Below are positions 24,601 to 35,000 of a stretch of DNA of 64,000 nt, piece after piece; position 1 is the first letter of the stretch; the number at the start of each line of letters is the position of its first letter. The DNA lies in assembly GCA_019973155.2 (NCBI GenBank), contig BPQB01000017.1:124001-188000 (forward strand). The letters are read 5' to 3'. Made by a program: the position numbers and the translations under genes. The notes beneath the pieces were generated by a model. It had not been told where the DNA came from. It saw nothing but the letters and a program-made list of their open reading frames with translations, and did no database searches. This DNA is from Phanerochaete sordida (lineage: Eukaryota > Basidiomycota > Agaricomycetes > Polyporales > Phanerochaetaceae).

Positions 24601-24864
24601 GCGGTCACGGAAGTCTTCGACCAGGTCGCCGCGCTCGAGGCGCGGCTCGCGGCGCGGGGGCAGGAGATCGCGGTGCTCGTCGCGGTGCTTTGGCAGATCA
24701 CCCCTCTCTGTGATCAGCTCGCGGGCAAGGCGGACTCGAAGGCGTTCGCCAAGGCCCTTCTTCCCGTCGTCGAGAAGGTGGATGCGCACGACGAACTCAA
24801 GGGTCTTTGCTCGAAGGTCGAGGGGCACATTTTGCTCGCAGTTGCCACGCAGCTCGCGGCATGA
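21614..24864 (+). CDS. Fucose-lectin-like propeller + jacalin-like + helical protein, copy b
   Basis: Sixteen exons: 21614-21628, 21685-21820, 21867-21949, 22002-22210, 22261-22352, 22405-22483, 22533-22625, 22679-22744, 22798-22909, 22962-23073, 23123-23380, 23432-23553, 23604-23984, 24034-24140, 24198-24324, 24379-24864; 825 residues, all phases consistent. Domain order matches copy a (propeller, jacalin-like, helical), and eight exons have exactly the same length as in copy a (83, 209, 92, 79, 381, 107, 127 and 486 nt among them), proving tandem duplication. Differences: an additional intron at 22910-22961, and intron 5 must start with GC (after TGGGACG at 22352) instead of GT to keep frame. 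Likely a cytosolic carbohydrate-binding protein. If the GC donor is not used the protein would stop after about 200 residues. Confidence 0.78.
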
Positions 24865-26637
24865 GTGGCCTTGCAGGTTCAACATCTTTTTGTAGTCATT
24901 CCAGCTTCTCTGGGATGGATGTACCTATCATAATACCCTCTGACCCACTGAAGCGATCTTCAGCGAGGAGAGGTGATCCACCGCAACAGCAGGGTTAGGG
25001 TCAGCGCCATGTATGTCCAAAGAGCGTATGCAATTCCCACGATAACACTTTCTTCCCGCCGCCGAACACCAAGCACTTGTTCACAGAGGTAGGACACACT
25101 GCCGTTCACGTCGACTTTGCACACCTCTCAGAACTCTCAGCTTACTTTGTCGAACGTGGCATTCTTTACAATCCCGCATCGCGAAGCAAAGGCGCGGGTG
25201 TCGCATGCAAGTCGCATGCAGAAAAATCGAACTTCACCTTCTGGCAACGGAGCTTCACTCTAGCTAAGCCAGGCTCCTTCATTCAGTCGCAATACATATT
25301 TGAACTTATGTTCATGATGTAGCAGCTGAATAGTGGAGCGTAACATGCTCTAGACATCATGATGCGGCTTCACTATCATAAATCTGAGGCCGTGGACTCG
25401 CCGGTGACCAGGCTGAACATCCTGCACTTGATAAGGACGATACCTGGCCTCTCGCAGAAACCTCTCATGGGTACCGTATTGGGCTCCCTGACAGTACGTT
25501 TATGACATGGTAAGCGTCGCTGGTAAATTATTCCGCTCCGGCTCGGGGCTAGACGATGAATTTGTATAATCTCTCTTGCAGCGCGTCCGTAAGTATTGCC
25601 CACACGGCATATCCTGTGATCATCGGTGTCATCAAGCGGCTAGAAGTCGCTCGTTGCACGGTAAGCTGCCTGATGAATCTCGCGGACGGACGGACTGACG
25701 CCGCGTGCGGGAGTTACAGCTGTCGCACACACCTTCAGTCATGCTACTGTCATCTGCGCCATCAGGATTGCGCCATCACAATCCACCTCGTGCGTTTATT
25801 CTGTCCTGATTTGGCCTTCTGTCAGAACCCATGAATATAGCGCTTTTTTAGACCGCGTGCGTTGTGTGTTTGCGGCACGTCGAGCGGGATGATGAGCGCT
25901 GGCGTGGCGCGTATGGCTGCCCAATCTGGTTCTACGGTTCGTCTCTCCCCTGCAGGGTGTATGCATGCCGCACGCAGATTTTCAGGCTCACTATGATACC
26001 AAAAGCGATCTAATGCTTGGGATACGCCACCATGGTCTTGGCAGATATGGATGAAGGTGTGGATACTCTACTTCGCGGCTGGCGCTCTGGGTCCGATATT
26101 GCTACGGAGCCGCGGCTCCGCGTCAGTATACGGCGCGCGCGCTATGTCGAAGATCATTGACATGGTTCAGGAGATCTGCGAACGTGGGACGCCGCCGCTT
26201 AACAGGTCTTACAGGCTCAGCGGCTCAGCATTATCTCTAGTGAGGTTTTTGCATATGCCTGAGGTCGCTCCAAAGGTATACCACCTACGGTTTCTGCTTA
26301 CCGTTTGGCTCATACCGCAGAGATAGGGAACCTTCGTTGAAGTCAACGGCTTTGTGTATTCCAAAGAGAGTGCGTGTCACCAACAATTGTGTGTCACTTA
26401 ACTCGTCGCCCAAACCGGTTCATCATTGTTCACTGTCCACTTGGTCATTGAGGTCCAGGCGCCGCGGATGACATCCCGCTCTCCATTACACATCGTCTCT
26501 CTAAGACAGAACACTGATCAAATGCACTGAATGGCATTTCGCTGTCTCCATAAGGTGCTTACCAGCAAGCGCTATACACGCGCCGCCGCCGCCGTCGCAT
26601 AACGGGTGACTCTTGCAAATGTTCATCCCTTCAAAGG
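24865..26637. other. Region without a recognised gene
   Basis: Short ORFs only (for example 26051-26326 on plus, KIIDMVQEICERG), with a few splice-like signals at 25550-26330 that might mark a relic of an unidentified gene. A telomere-like GGGTTAGGGT motif lies at 24993. Confidence 0.4.
24992..25010 (+). repeat. GGGTTAGGGT-GCGCCA motif, copy 1
   Basis: AGGGTTAGGGTCAGCGCCAT. Related copies are at 32472-32492 (minus orientation) and 38464-38481; the flank similarity extends to a downstream TTCCCACGA in copies 1 and 2. Confidence 0.5.
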
Positions 26638-26644
26638 TATAAAG
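26638..26644 (+). promoter_or_regulatory. TATA box of copy C
   Basis: TATAAAG 76 nt upstream of the ATG of the secreted-protein gene, the same spacing as in copies A and B. Confidence 0.6.
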
Positions 26645-26719
26645 TGCGCTCAGTGAGTCTGGAAAACTTCAGGGAGCCTCTTCCTCGTTCTCCCTATTCT
26701 GCCCAGCCTCCCAGCTGCC

Positions 26720-27776
26720 ATGCGCTTCAACACCGGATTCCTGCTCCTCGCGTCGATGCTCGCGTTTGCGAGCCATGCCTTCGCACTCTCCATTCGTCTA
26801 GACGCAGAAGGCATCGCGGCACGCGCAGCGGTCGAGGACCCTGTGAAGCGCGAGGTCGTCGCGTTCACGAACGTCGGGAGCGAGGTCATGGCCCCGCATG
26901 ACGTCGAGCTCGTTCGCCGCGTTGGGTGGACGTACCGTAACAGTAAGTGTCATGGTATGCGCCGCGAACGAAGGTACTGATCCTTGAGTAGACCAGACCT
27001 TGCTGCTCGCGGTCATCGCCAAGAACGCATGTAAGCCCATCTATGATCTACAGAGTCTCTCGTCCTGACTCTTCGCAGTCATCATCAACGCGACGTGCGG
27101 CAGCGGGAACGTCATCACCTGCGCCATCGGCGCGACGTACTCCGTCCTCACCTTCTTCTTCGCCGCGTGGAGGTGGCAGGACCGCGCCGATAGTATCGAG
27201 GGTGCGAACCCGTACTTCGTCGTTGGCCCTACGCCGAGCAAGACGCTGCGCCAGCGCGTCATGACCGAGCTCCCCGCGGGGCAGTGGCACTACCTCGGGC
27301 ACGTCCACCACCAGGGCGTGAACCACACCGTGCACTACATCCAGAACGACGGCTTCCACCAGCTGCGCGCAGTGTACGTCGCAATTACTTCGGCGGTACC
27401 GGCCTTGCACTGACATCCTTGCAGGACGGTGCCGTTCTGGAACGAGACGAGCACGCTCGACCGGCGCCAGCAGGACGAGAACGACGACGGCGGCTTCGTC
27501 GCGGACTACTTCTGGAACAGCGACAACGAGGGCCCGTACGACAGCTTCGGCAGCACGAGCGACGGCACGAGCTACTTCGCGGCCAACGCCGCGGGCTACA
27601 TGGTCAACAGCGAGCAGGCGCTCACCGCGTGCGCGGGCTTCACGGACTCGCAGGGCCCGCTCGATAACGGCATCCTCGCGTACGGATGGAACAACGAGGG
27701 GTACCAGTGGGAGGACGGTCAGATGGGGGCTACGTTTGGGATCTGCGAGAACGAGCTTGGGGATGGGCCGCAATGA
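26720..27776 (+). CDS. Secreted protein of unknown family, copy C
   Basis: Exons 26720-26942, 26992-27030, 27079-27373 and 27425-27776 give 302 residues. The exon lengths (second 39 nt, last 352 nt) and intron phases are identical to copy B on the opposite strand 21 kb away. Signal peptide MRFNTGFLLLASMLAFASHA; conserved WTYRN and AVIAKNA; core CGSGNVITCAIGATYSV with hydrophobic residues about 97-118; acidic C-terminus with AAGYMVNSEQALTACAGF, ILAYGWNNEGYQWEDGQ and terminal ENELGDGPQ. In place of FFADRR in A and B it has RWQDRA, so it is the most diverged copy. Two Asn-x-Thr/Ser sites follow the core (NHTVHY, NETS). Expected to be exported; function not recognised. Confidence 0.87.
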
Positions 27777-28450
27777 AGCGCGGCCGGATGAGTACCGATT
27801 TGACTCCTGATCCTCATACATCTACTGAAATATATCCGAGAGTCATGAATGAGCTACGCTGTAACCAGTAAACAGTACTCAGTCAATGAACAGACATATC
27901 ATAACGCGAATACTGTACATTTATGACCAACTCAGTAGCGCAGCTGTTCTCCAATACTACTCACCGCCCGCGACCCTTGGTTCGCCATGACGCATGACTG
28001 TCGTCCTCGAGGTAAGGTAGGAGAAGGACGTTGTCAAGGCATGCGCGACATAACGTGGGCAGCTTCATGTCAATGCACAACATCGTTTTCCGAATAGCGC
28101 GGGATCGGCTCAGGGACGCACACCTCTATGGCGGTGCCGCATTCGGTGACATGTATTTGTCGGACTGGAAGTTGAGAACATAGAATACGCATCAGTCATG
28201 GCATGACGGAGGTGTGCGATCGGGAACAAAAAATATGAATGCTGGCTTTTGACATGCATCTTCACGCTGTCTCAGCCAGCAGATTTGCACAAGGTTCAGA
28301 TGCCAGCCATGGGTACACGGCGACGCGAAGGAGGCTATGTACAGCGTTCGCAGCGGTCTCGGACTTTGTAGAACCCTTCTTATCGGTGATCGAAGGCGCG
28401 GGATTCCTGGAGGAAATTCCCTGTATGCCCAGAGCAGCTCGCCATTCGCG
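27777..28450. other. Spacer, nothing recognised
   Basis: AT-richer intergenic DNA between the stop of copy C and the convergent end of DUF6535 copy 2. It must hold both 3' UTRs. No ORF of note. Confidence 0.5.
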
Positions 28451-31047
28451 CTATGCGACCGATGAGACACCGTCTGTCGCGCCTGCTTCGAGAGGCTGGC
28501 CCGGCGCAGGCCGAGAGGACTGGAGACGCTCCTGCTCCTGAAGCTTCGCCAGTCTCGGGTACCTCTGGACGTCTTCTGGCAGGATGAAGAGGCCGAGCGC
28601 AGTGAAGAGCTCATCCGGGAACGCGGATTGCGATTGGGCATCGCCCGGATTGGCCGACGTATTGCTGGAGGCCATAACCGCGAGGCATTCTGCGGCAATC
28701 TGTCGGTCGTCGGCAAGCACCTCGTCGGGTGTGAGGAACGAAAGGTATGATGGGAGGAAGTATATGGTAGAGCCTCGTTTCCATTGCTCCTTCTCCCAGT
28801 ATCGGCGCAGCGCAGCCCCCACGGCAGGCCAAAGGGCTGTCCAGTGCCCTGCTGCGAAAGCCCTGGGTGTTTTTGCATCAGGGCGATGATTCGAAAGCTG
28901 AATTGACGAGGAATAGGGCGGCGGCTGGGAAGAGCTCTCTAGATAGAGCCGCAAGTAGAGTTGACACAAACGGGTCGCGTCGATAGGCGTGTAGCAGTCG
29001 CGTGCGCCCTTGGCTATGTTTTTTGCCATGCAGGTAGAGTTGAGGATCAGCTGGACCTGGTCTGCGTCGATTGGTGAGCCAAGAATGAGCCAAACGAAGT
29101 GGCTATGGACATACCGGTACTCCCAAGGAAAGCGTCCACGCCAAATCGAAGAAGCTGTGGCTTCATATTCTGCGAGTCACATTTTCGACGATGCACTCGA
29201 GTTAGATATGCGAGCGATGCGTAGTGCCACCTCGAGCCTCTCAAAAGGGTTTGGAAAGTCGCTAACATCTCCGTCGTCTTGCCCATTGGTTCACTGAACA
29301 GCGTCAGAACTCCGATGGCCTCCAAGCAGCCGTTGGAGAACGTCGTGTGCGAGACGACAACATGCAGGAGTCGCCACATGTCGTCGAGGATGGCGCGCGC
29401 GTCCTGGCTTGCGAAGATCTCGGGTTCTTGCAGCAGGAATGGCAACAGCGCCTCCACTTGGAGGTTGTGGTCATGGTGATGAAGTGAGTAGGGCCGAAGG
29501 GCCTGCACGTAGAGGAAGCTGATCACATGAATGTTCGGAGGCTTCTTCCCATGAGTCGAAGTGTACAGAGTTGACAGGCGAGGGTAGAGGGGACGGATCG
29601 AGAACGACTGCTCGCCAGGTCTGGGAGCGACCCATGCAGCGAGTGACGTGGCTGCCCTGCACCACTTGTCCTGGACGGCGTCCACAAACAGGCCGCGGAG
29701 ACACTGCATAGCGGATCTTGGAAGGGGATATGGCGAGCTCGACAGGAGGATCAAGGTCGTCTTGTGGAGCCAGTCTGGGCTAGCGACGAGCAAGGGTCCG
29801 GAGTGGTGGTGGCTGATGAGATCCGCGAGCATCTCCGTGAAGAGATCCCACGCTCGGCGCGACAGCGACGAGAGGTCTGGAATGGTGCGCAGCCGCACCG
29901 GGCGCAGGCACTCGCCTTCCGCGCCGATGCGGTCGATGACAAGATCGACAAAGAACGCGAGCATCTGCGGCGGATCGGAGCGCTGCTTGAGCATGTCCCA
30001 CATCATCGGCAAGAAGTTGTCGTCGGCCATGATTCTATCCATTGATAGCAGAATGTCCTTGTCATCCTGGTCACCGGTTATGACATTATCTTCTTCATCT
30101 TCCAGGTCCAAATCAAGCCTTGGTGTGCCACGTGCGGTAATGATGAGTGGACGAGTGAGTGGTGGGAGGAGCGTCGTCCGCGCAAGTCGCAGGATGGACC
30201 TAAGCAGTGGGATCTTGTAGGGGCATCGAGGAGAGACGAGGGGTGAGATAGTGGTGGTGATAACGAAGAAGGCCCACCCGGACACCAATGGTATACTGGT
30301 GAACCCCATGCGCTCGTCGATGTTGGACGTGAAGAAGCACAGGCCAATGAAGAACAGCCCGAGAGAGAGGTGGAGGAGGATGGGAAGTAGCGCCGCGATC
30401 TCGAAGACCTTCCACCGCTCCAGCTCCGGCTTCCGATACTGACGCGCGCGCAAACGCTCGCGAGGTGCCGTGTACTCGAACGCGAGGTATTCGCGCAGCC
30501 ACTGCTTGACGAGCATGCTGAGAGATGCGGTCGCGAGGCTGATGATGAGGCTGGCGAACCAAAGGCCGTTGACGCGGACGGCCCATCGTGGCGCTATGAA
30601 ACTCGGAAGCGGAGGGCGAGGTAGAATACTCGAGTTGGCGGTGTGTGATGTGATAGAATAGCTTTGCGTCTGAATAGCAATGCGCTCGAGAAGTTCGATT
30701 ATTCGATCTGTGGGGTCGGGCTGAAGCGCTGTATAGGACTCGATATTGAACGCAGACAGCACAGCGGAGTATAGACCTGCCTGTCGTCGAGAGACCACGT
30801 CAGATATATACGCAGTGTAATCGTAAGACTCACAAAGACGAGTAGTGTATCGATATCTTCTTTGCAATCGCGAACCTTGTCCTCGTCGATATCCCGAACA
30901 GCCTTGGCCATAGTTTGCCATCCAGTCTGAGGCGCCACTTCCACATAGCGCACGCTGGAGCTGGCAGCCTGCACGTCCTGCAGCAATCAAGTGAGCAACC
31001 AAGGTGCGCAGCCAGGCAGAGAACCATACTGCAGAGGATTTCTCCAT
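28451..31047 (-). CDS. DUF6535 membrane protein, copy 2
   Basis: Exons on minus: 31047-31030, 30977-30834, 30780-29115, 29061-28451; 812 residues, phases consistent. First coding exon is only 18 nt (MEKSSA). DUF6535 domain as in copy 1: VRYVEVAPQTGWQTMAKAV, CKEDIDTLLVFAGLYSAV, QPDPTD, NGLWFASLIISLATAS and KQWLREY with four hydrophobic segments. The long helical middle and the late block FPDELFTALGLFILPEDV align with copy 1. It lacks the acidic repeat tail of copy 1 and lacks its fourth intron, since exon 4 here runs straight through. Unknown function; the paired copies suggest a regional duplication that also moved the secreted-protein gene. Confidence 0.85.
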
Positions 31048-32529
31048 GTCTGTGGATCCAGTCAGCTCATTCCTGTATAAATACCATCGTAGGACACCTA
31101 AGGCGGGGCGTAGTGCAGGACGGCGCCTCACGAGCGGTACACATCGCTCGCACCGGCCGCTTGCAAATTCCTGGAACATGACGACGTCAAATTTGACAAT
31201 CTATCAAGCATACAAGTTGTGCATACCTAGCAGTGCAGTCGAAAAACGGCTGTCGGAGACCCGAAGGGTGTCAAGCGGTCTCGTCTTAGGGGTGCCGGTT
31301 TCAACAGCATGTGGACCAGCAGATCCACAGCCCAGAGTCAAGATACGCTCGAGTGATATATTCGGCTCACCAAAGAACGCAGCTGCGCATCACCACTTGC
31401 ACAACCCTGCGACGCGCCGACCGGGCGGCTGCCCCGGCAGCCGCACAGCCTCGTCGCCATCCGGTCACGTAGCCCACAGCCACGTCGACGACTTCTATGT
31501 CCGCGGAAGCGCACTGCTGTATTTCACCAGCGCCTCTAGACAGCTGGAATGCAAGGCTGTTCGAAAACATGGGCGGCGGGGTAATACCGCGGCACACCTA
31601 TTTGCAATCTCAGCCTCGCATTCGAAACCAATTCGAACAGGACTCACTGACTACATGAACGGATTTGAGCAGCACTGTATCAACCTGCTGTGCGCAATTC
31701 GTACAGGCGCAGTCAAAGGCGAAGTCATCAGCGTTGAGGCAGATGTGCTTCCGACACAGACTTGGGAGGAACATAGCTCCTGCAGCTTGATGTACCCTTG
31801 AGCAGCATAGCAATGATGGTAGAGATATATTGTGGGGGACAGCGGTGCTACAGGTGTGGCGACACGTGCTTGGGCTTCAGAGATATCCTGCGATAAAGTG
31901 TTCATACTCGAAGCTGTGAAATTTACTGTGTTCACAGTCGACTTTGACACGAACGTCCATGCCCTCTAGGGACCTTTGCTCGCAAAATACGGGGGGCAGC
32001 GCGCCAGCAGCAGGGAAGTGTCAACGAGGATGCGCGACAAGCACGCCACAGACCACGCACCGGGTGACCCTGCTAGCTGCTCCCGTCTCCCACTGCGCCA
32101 ATAGTGCTCTGACGCTCCAACTCCTACGCCGTTCCTGACAACGTGCGGCAGTTTAGAAAGCGAAATAAGTAAACAACTAGTGCAAGTGTGCTGAGTGTGA
32201 CATAGCCTAGGATATATGAAGGCTAGAGCCGAAGGATTCGGAGGGGTCGTTGGCCCGTGTAGGTCGGACAGCACGGATGAACGTAGGGATGGAGTTCGCT
32301 GACGAGGTGGTCCGTGTGGCCTCCTGGAGCCAAAAGAAATGAATAGCGTTCCGCCAACTTATTTCTTCTCGGATGAGTGGTTGCGATTCGCGACGGCGGA
32401 TGGGACAGTTGTGGGAGAGCGCAGGTTGCAGTCGTGGGAACATGATACTCTTTCAGGAGGCCCGAGCCGTCGTGGCGCTAACCCTAACCCTCTACCACCG
32501 CAAATACCAGACGTGGGGCAGCGCAGACG
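31048..32529. other. Region without a recognised gene
   Basis: Short ORFs on both strands, none with a family motif. It contains the start-side flank of DUF6535 copy 2 and the second telomere-like motif at its right end (32472-32492). Confidence 0.45.
32472..32492 (-). repeat. GGGTTAGGGT-GCGCCA motif, copy 2
   Basis: On minus GAGGGTTAGGGTTAGCGCCA, next to the decayed PhyH copy. Confidence 0.5.
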
Positions 32530-33131
32530 GTCTGCCTGTGCCCTCTTCGACATCATCTCCTCCAGCCACTTGATCTATATCTCCAGCATCGTCCACCAAA
32601 TTGCATTACACTTTGGTACGACCATCCTCTCCACCGTGACGCCGTCGGCCTGAAGTCAAAGGTGTTCGGTGCCAAGGGCTTTCAGCGTCTGGCGCTGGGC
32701 GAGCCCGGACTCGTATGGGTTCGCGTGGTCGACGTCGAACGGCTCGCGGAGGGCGGTGGTCGAGTCTATGATTACGCACGCCTCGCCGAGGACGTTGCGC
32801 GACGCCAGCGTAAGCGAGTGCATGAGCACGACGTCGCCCGCCTCGCCCCTGGCCGCAACTCGACGAGCTACTTGCAGCACCTGATCTCGTTGAGGTGCGA
32901 CCAGAACCAGGAGCGGCTCGGCCAGTACTTTGCGCGACCGGTGGCGCCGAGGTGCCCGAGGATGAACACGTCGCCCACAGGCACAAGTGCCGCTAGACCC
33001 CTCGCTGTACTATCCGAAGACTGCATCCTGCCCGACGCGAGGCCCCCAGACTCTGCAGCGAACGTCCGCGCTGCGCTTACACCCACTTGCGCCGCCCACG
33101 TTGACCAGATCAATGCTTGTTTTACCGCCAC
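32530..33131 (-). pseudogene. Decayed copy of the PhyH-like dioxygenase gene
   Basis: Minus-strand fragments match the C-terminal half of the intact gene at 39811-40972: FWSHLNEIRC against FWSHMEEIKRC, GDVVLMHSLTLASRNVL against GDVVLMHPLMLHSASRNVL, ALREPFDVDHANP against GLREPFDFNRADP, RQTLKALGTEHL against RKTLKALGVERL, and WLEEMM near the end. Frames differ between fragments and stops follow HL and LEI. The HxD-containing N-terminal half is not found. It is inverted relative to the intact gene and 7 kb away. Confidence 0.8.
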
Positions 33132-33339
33132 GGCTCACGTCGATCACCTTGGACACCTGACGCTCAGCAAATGTCAGCACAATGTGATTATTTTCTTGGC
33201 CGCGTACGACGTTGCGCATAAATACGTGGTACATACACCTGACTCGAGCCGGAGTCCTGTCTCATTGAGCAGGGAAGTACAAAATGGTGGTACAGGTAGT
33301 CTTTACATGCACGGATAGAACCTGAGGACATCGTCACCA

Positions 33340-35000
33340 ATACCAGGAGTATTCATAGTCTCTAGATGCTGCTGGCCTCGACCTGTAGACGTGACAGTGA
33401 GACATCAAATGAAGCAGAGAATTTAGCTCATCGCCAACCTTCATAGCTTCGAGAGTGTCCACTGTGTCGACATGGATTGCCCGCGCAGTATCAACGCGGA
33501 TAGGCTTATTGGCGTGCTGAAGGTATGTCATATGGTGAAAATCCAGACCGGGACGCGCTGTGCGACACACACCTGCAAACTGGACGCAGCCATGGCACCG
33601 CTACTGACAGATAGCTCGTCTGAAGGTGCGGCATGCTCGCCATGTGGTGCGCGGAGGCTGTTGAACTCGATGTCCGTGTGTCGGATGAAGTTCCGGGCGT
33701 TGAGGTTTCCGAGGAGAGAGTTGATATATATGGAGCCGATCGGAAGCTCGGCGTAGCAGAAGTTGAGGCTATGCGGTCGGCCAGCCATCTGCTGCGGTGT
33801 GAGTACATCGCTCTTGCGGCAAGCTCAAGGTGTACGAACTAGGGCAAGTGATACAACAGCAAATGCCGCAGTCCACAGGCCCGTGTTTATTGTCAAAATA
33901 ATGAGACGGTTAACGAGCGTGTTCGACCTGTCAGACAGTTCGATAAGATTAGCGTATATCTGTCTTTGGGCTTTGAGGAACTGACCTTTTGAATTGATAT
34001 TCGCCGTGGCTGCTCTTGCTGAGCATAAATATCAAAGTTGAAGCAATGAACACGTCGATGACCGCAGACGTCGCTCGCACTGTGATCTCGGTTGTCTGTC
34101 ACATGTACAGATATTACTCCTGCGGTTCGCGATCAGCCTAGATTGGCGACTCACCACATCTCGAGGGCTGGCCAAAGCTGCCATTTGTAGGTTCTGATAC
34201 CTGCAGCTATGGGTAAGCCCGGAGGATGTGTAATGTTAGATGATGTCAACTGACCCCCAGACGGCATAAGCTGAGCCTATATGAGCGTCCTGTCCTCGGC
34301 ACGACAAACGGAAACGTACCAACAGATCCCACTGACAATTCATCGCGTGTAGAGGTCAGCATTGACTCAAAATGAGCATGGTAGGATGCAGACCCAGCTG
34401 GTAGAGCGATAGCACGCCCTGTTGTGCTGCATGTGAGTACACGTGACACGCAGAGATATGGAGAGACTGTACCAATGCGATAAGTACTGCAAGTAGACCT
34501 ATGGTTCTTCTTCCGACTAGACATCCAATTGTAAAGTGTCGGCCAGATAGCTCTCCCATGAGAACGGGAGCAGCGAACGCACTGCGGTATATGCGGTGCA
34601 AGAAGAACATTTGTACCGGTATGGTGACAAACGCCTACAATGACTGGTAAGATTCGTTGAGATATCAAAAGGTAGAGATTCTCTTCGTACCACGAGCCAC
34701 GTTCTATGCTTCATCCGTAGTCAGTAAAACGCGGTGTATAGCATCAATAATGTGTCGCACCAGTAAGAGCCTGTATGCAACACGTTACATAGAGCTGCTG
34801 AAAACGGAAGAAAAAACTACGCACGGCTGGACATAAATCACCTGGTCTAATGCGCCCCACTGGGTGACGAAGGACGGATACACTGCCTAATGTAAGTGCC
34901 AAATTGTATCTAGGGGAGCAACGGAGATATTCACGAGATGCTATCTCCATTCCAAGTACCGCAGTGTCAACGGACCTGATATACCCATCGATCAGCGCGT
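33340..35000 (-). CDS. DUF6534-type multi-pass membrane protein, exon model uncertain
   Basis: Well supported pieces on minus: FFLHRIYR joined to IGRRTIGLLAVLIAL across an intron near 34530; QMAALASPRDV (about 34145-34190) joined to TTEITVRATSAVIDVFIAS and TLIFMLSKS; then SNTLVNRLIILTINTGLWTA and AFAVVSLAL; then AELPIGSIYINSLLGNLNAR (about 33700). These are the hallmark blocks of basidiomycete DUF6534 proteins (seven hydrophobic segments, NSLLxxLNAR near the end). The C-terminal tail (HANKPIRVDTARAI) ends near 33345. I could not join the segment between LLAVLIAL and QMAALAS, nor the N-terminal part with DTLLMLYTAFY (about 34745), without a stop or frame change. It may be a young pseudogene. 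Function of the family is unknown. Confidence 0.55.

Noticed and set aside
27048..27821. 257-codon minus-strand ORF
   Set aside because: Antisense to exons 3 and 4 of the secreted-protein copy C.
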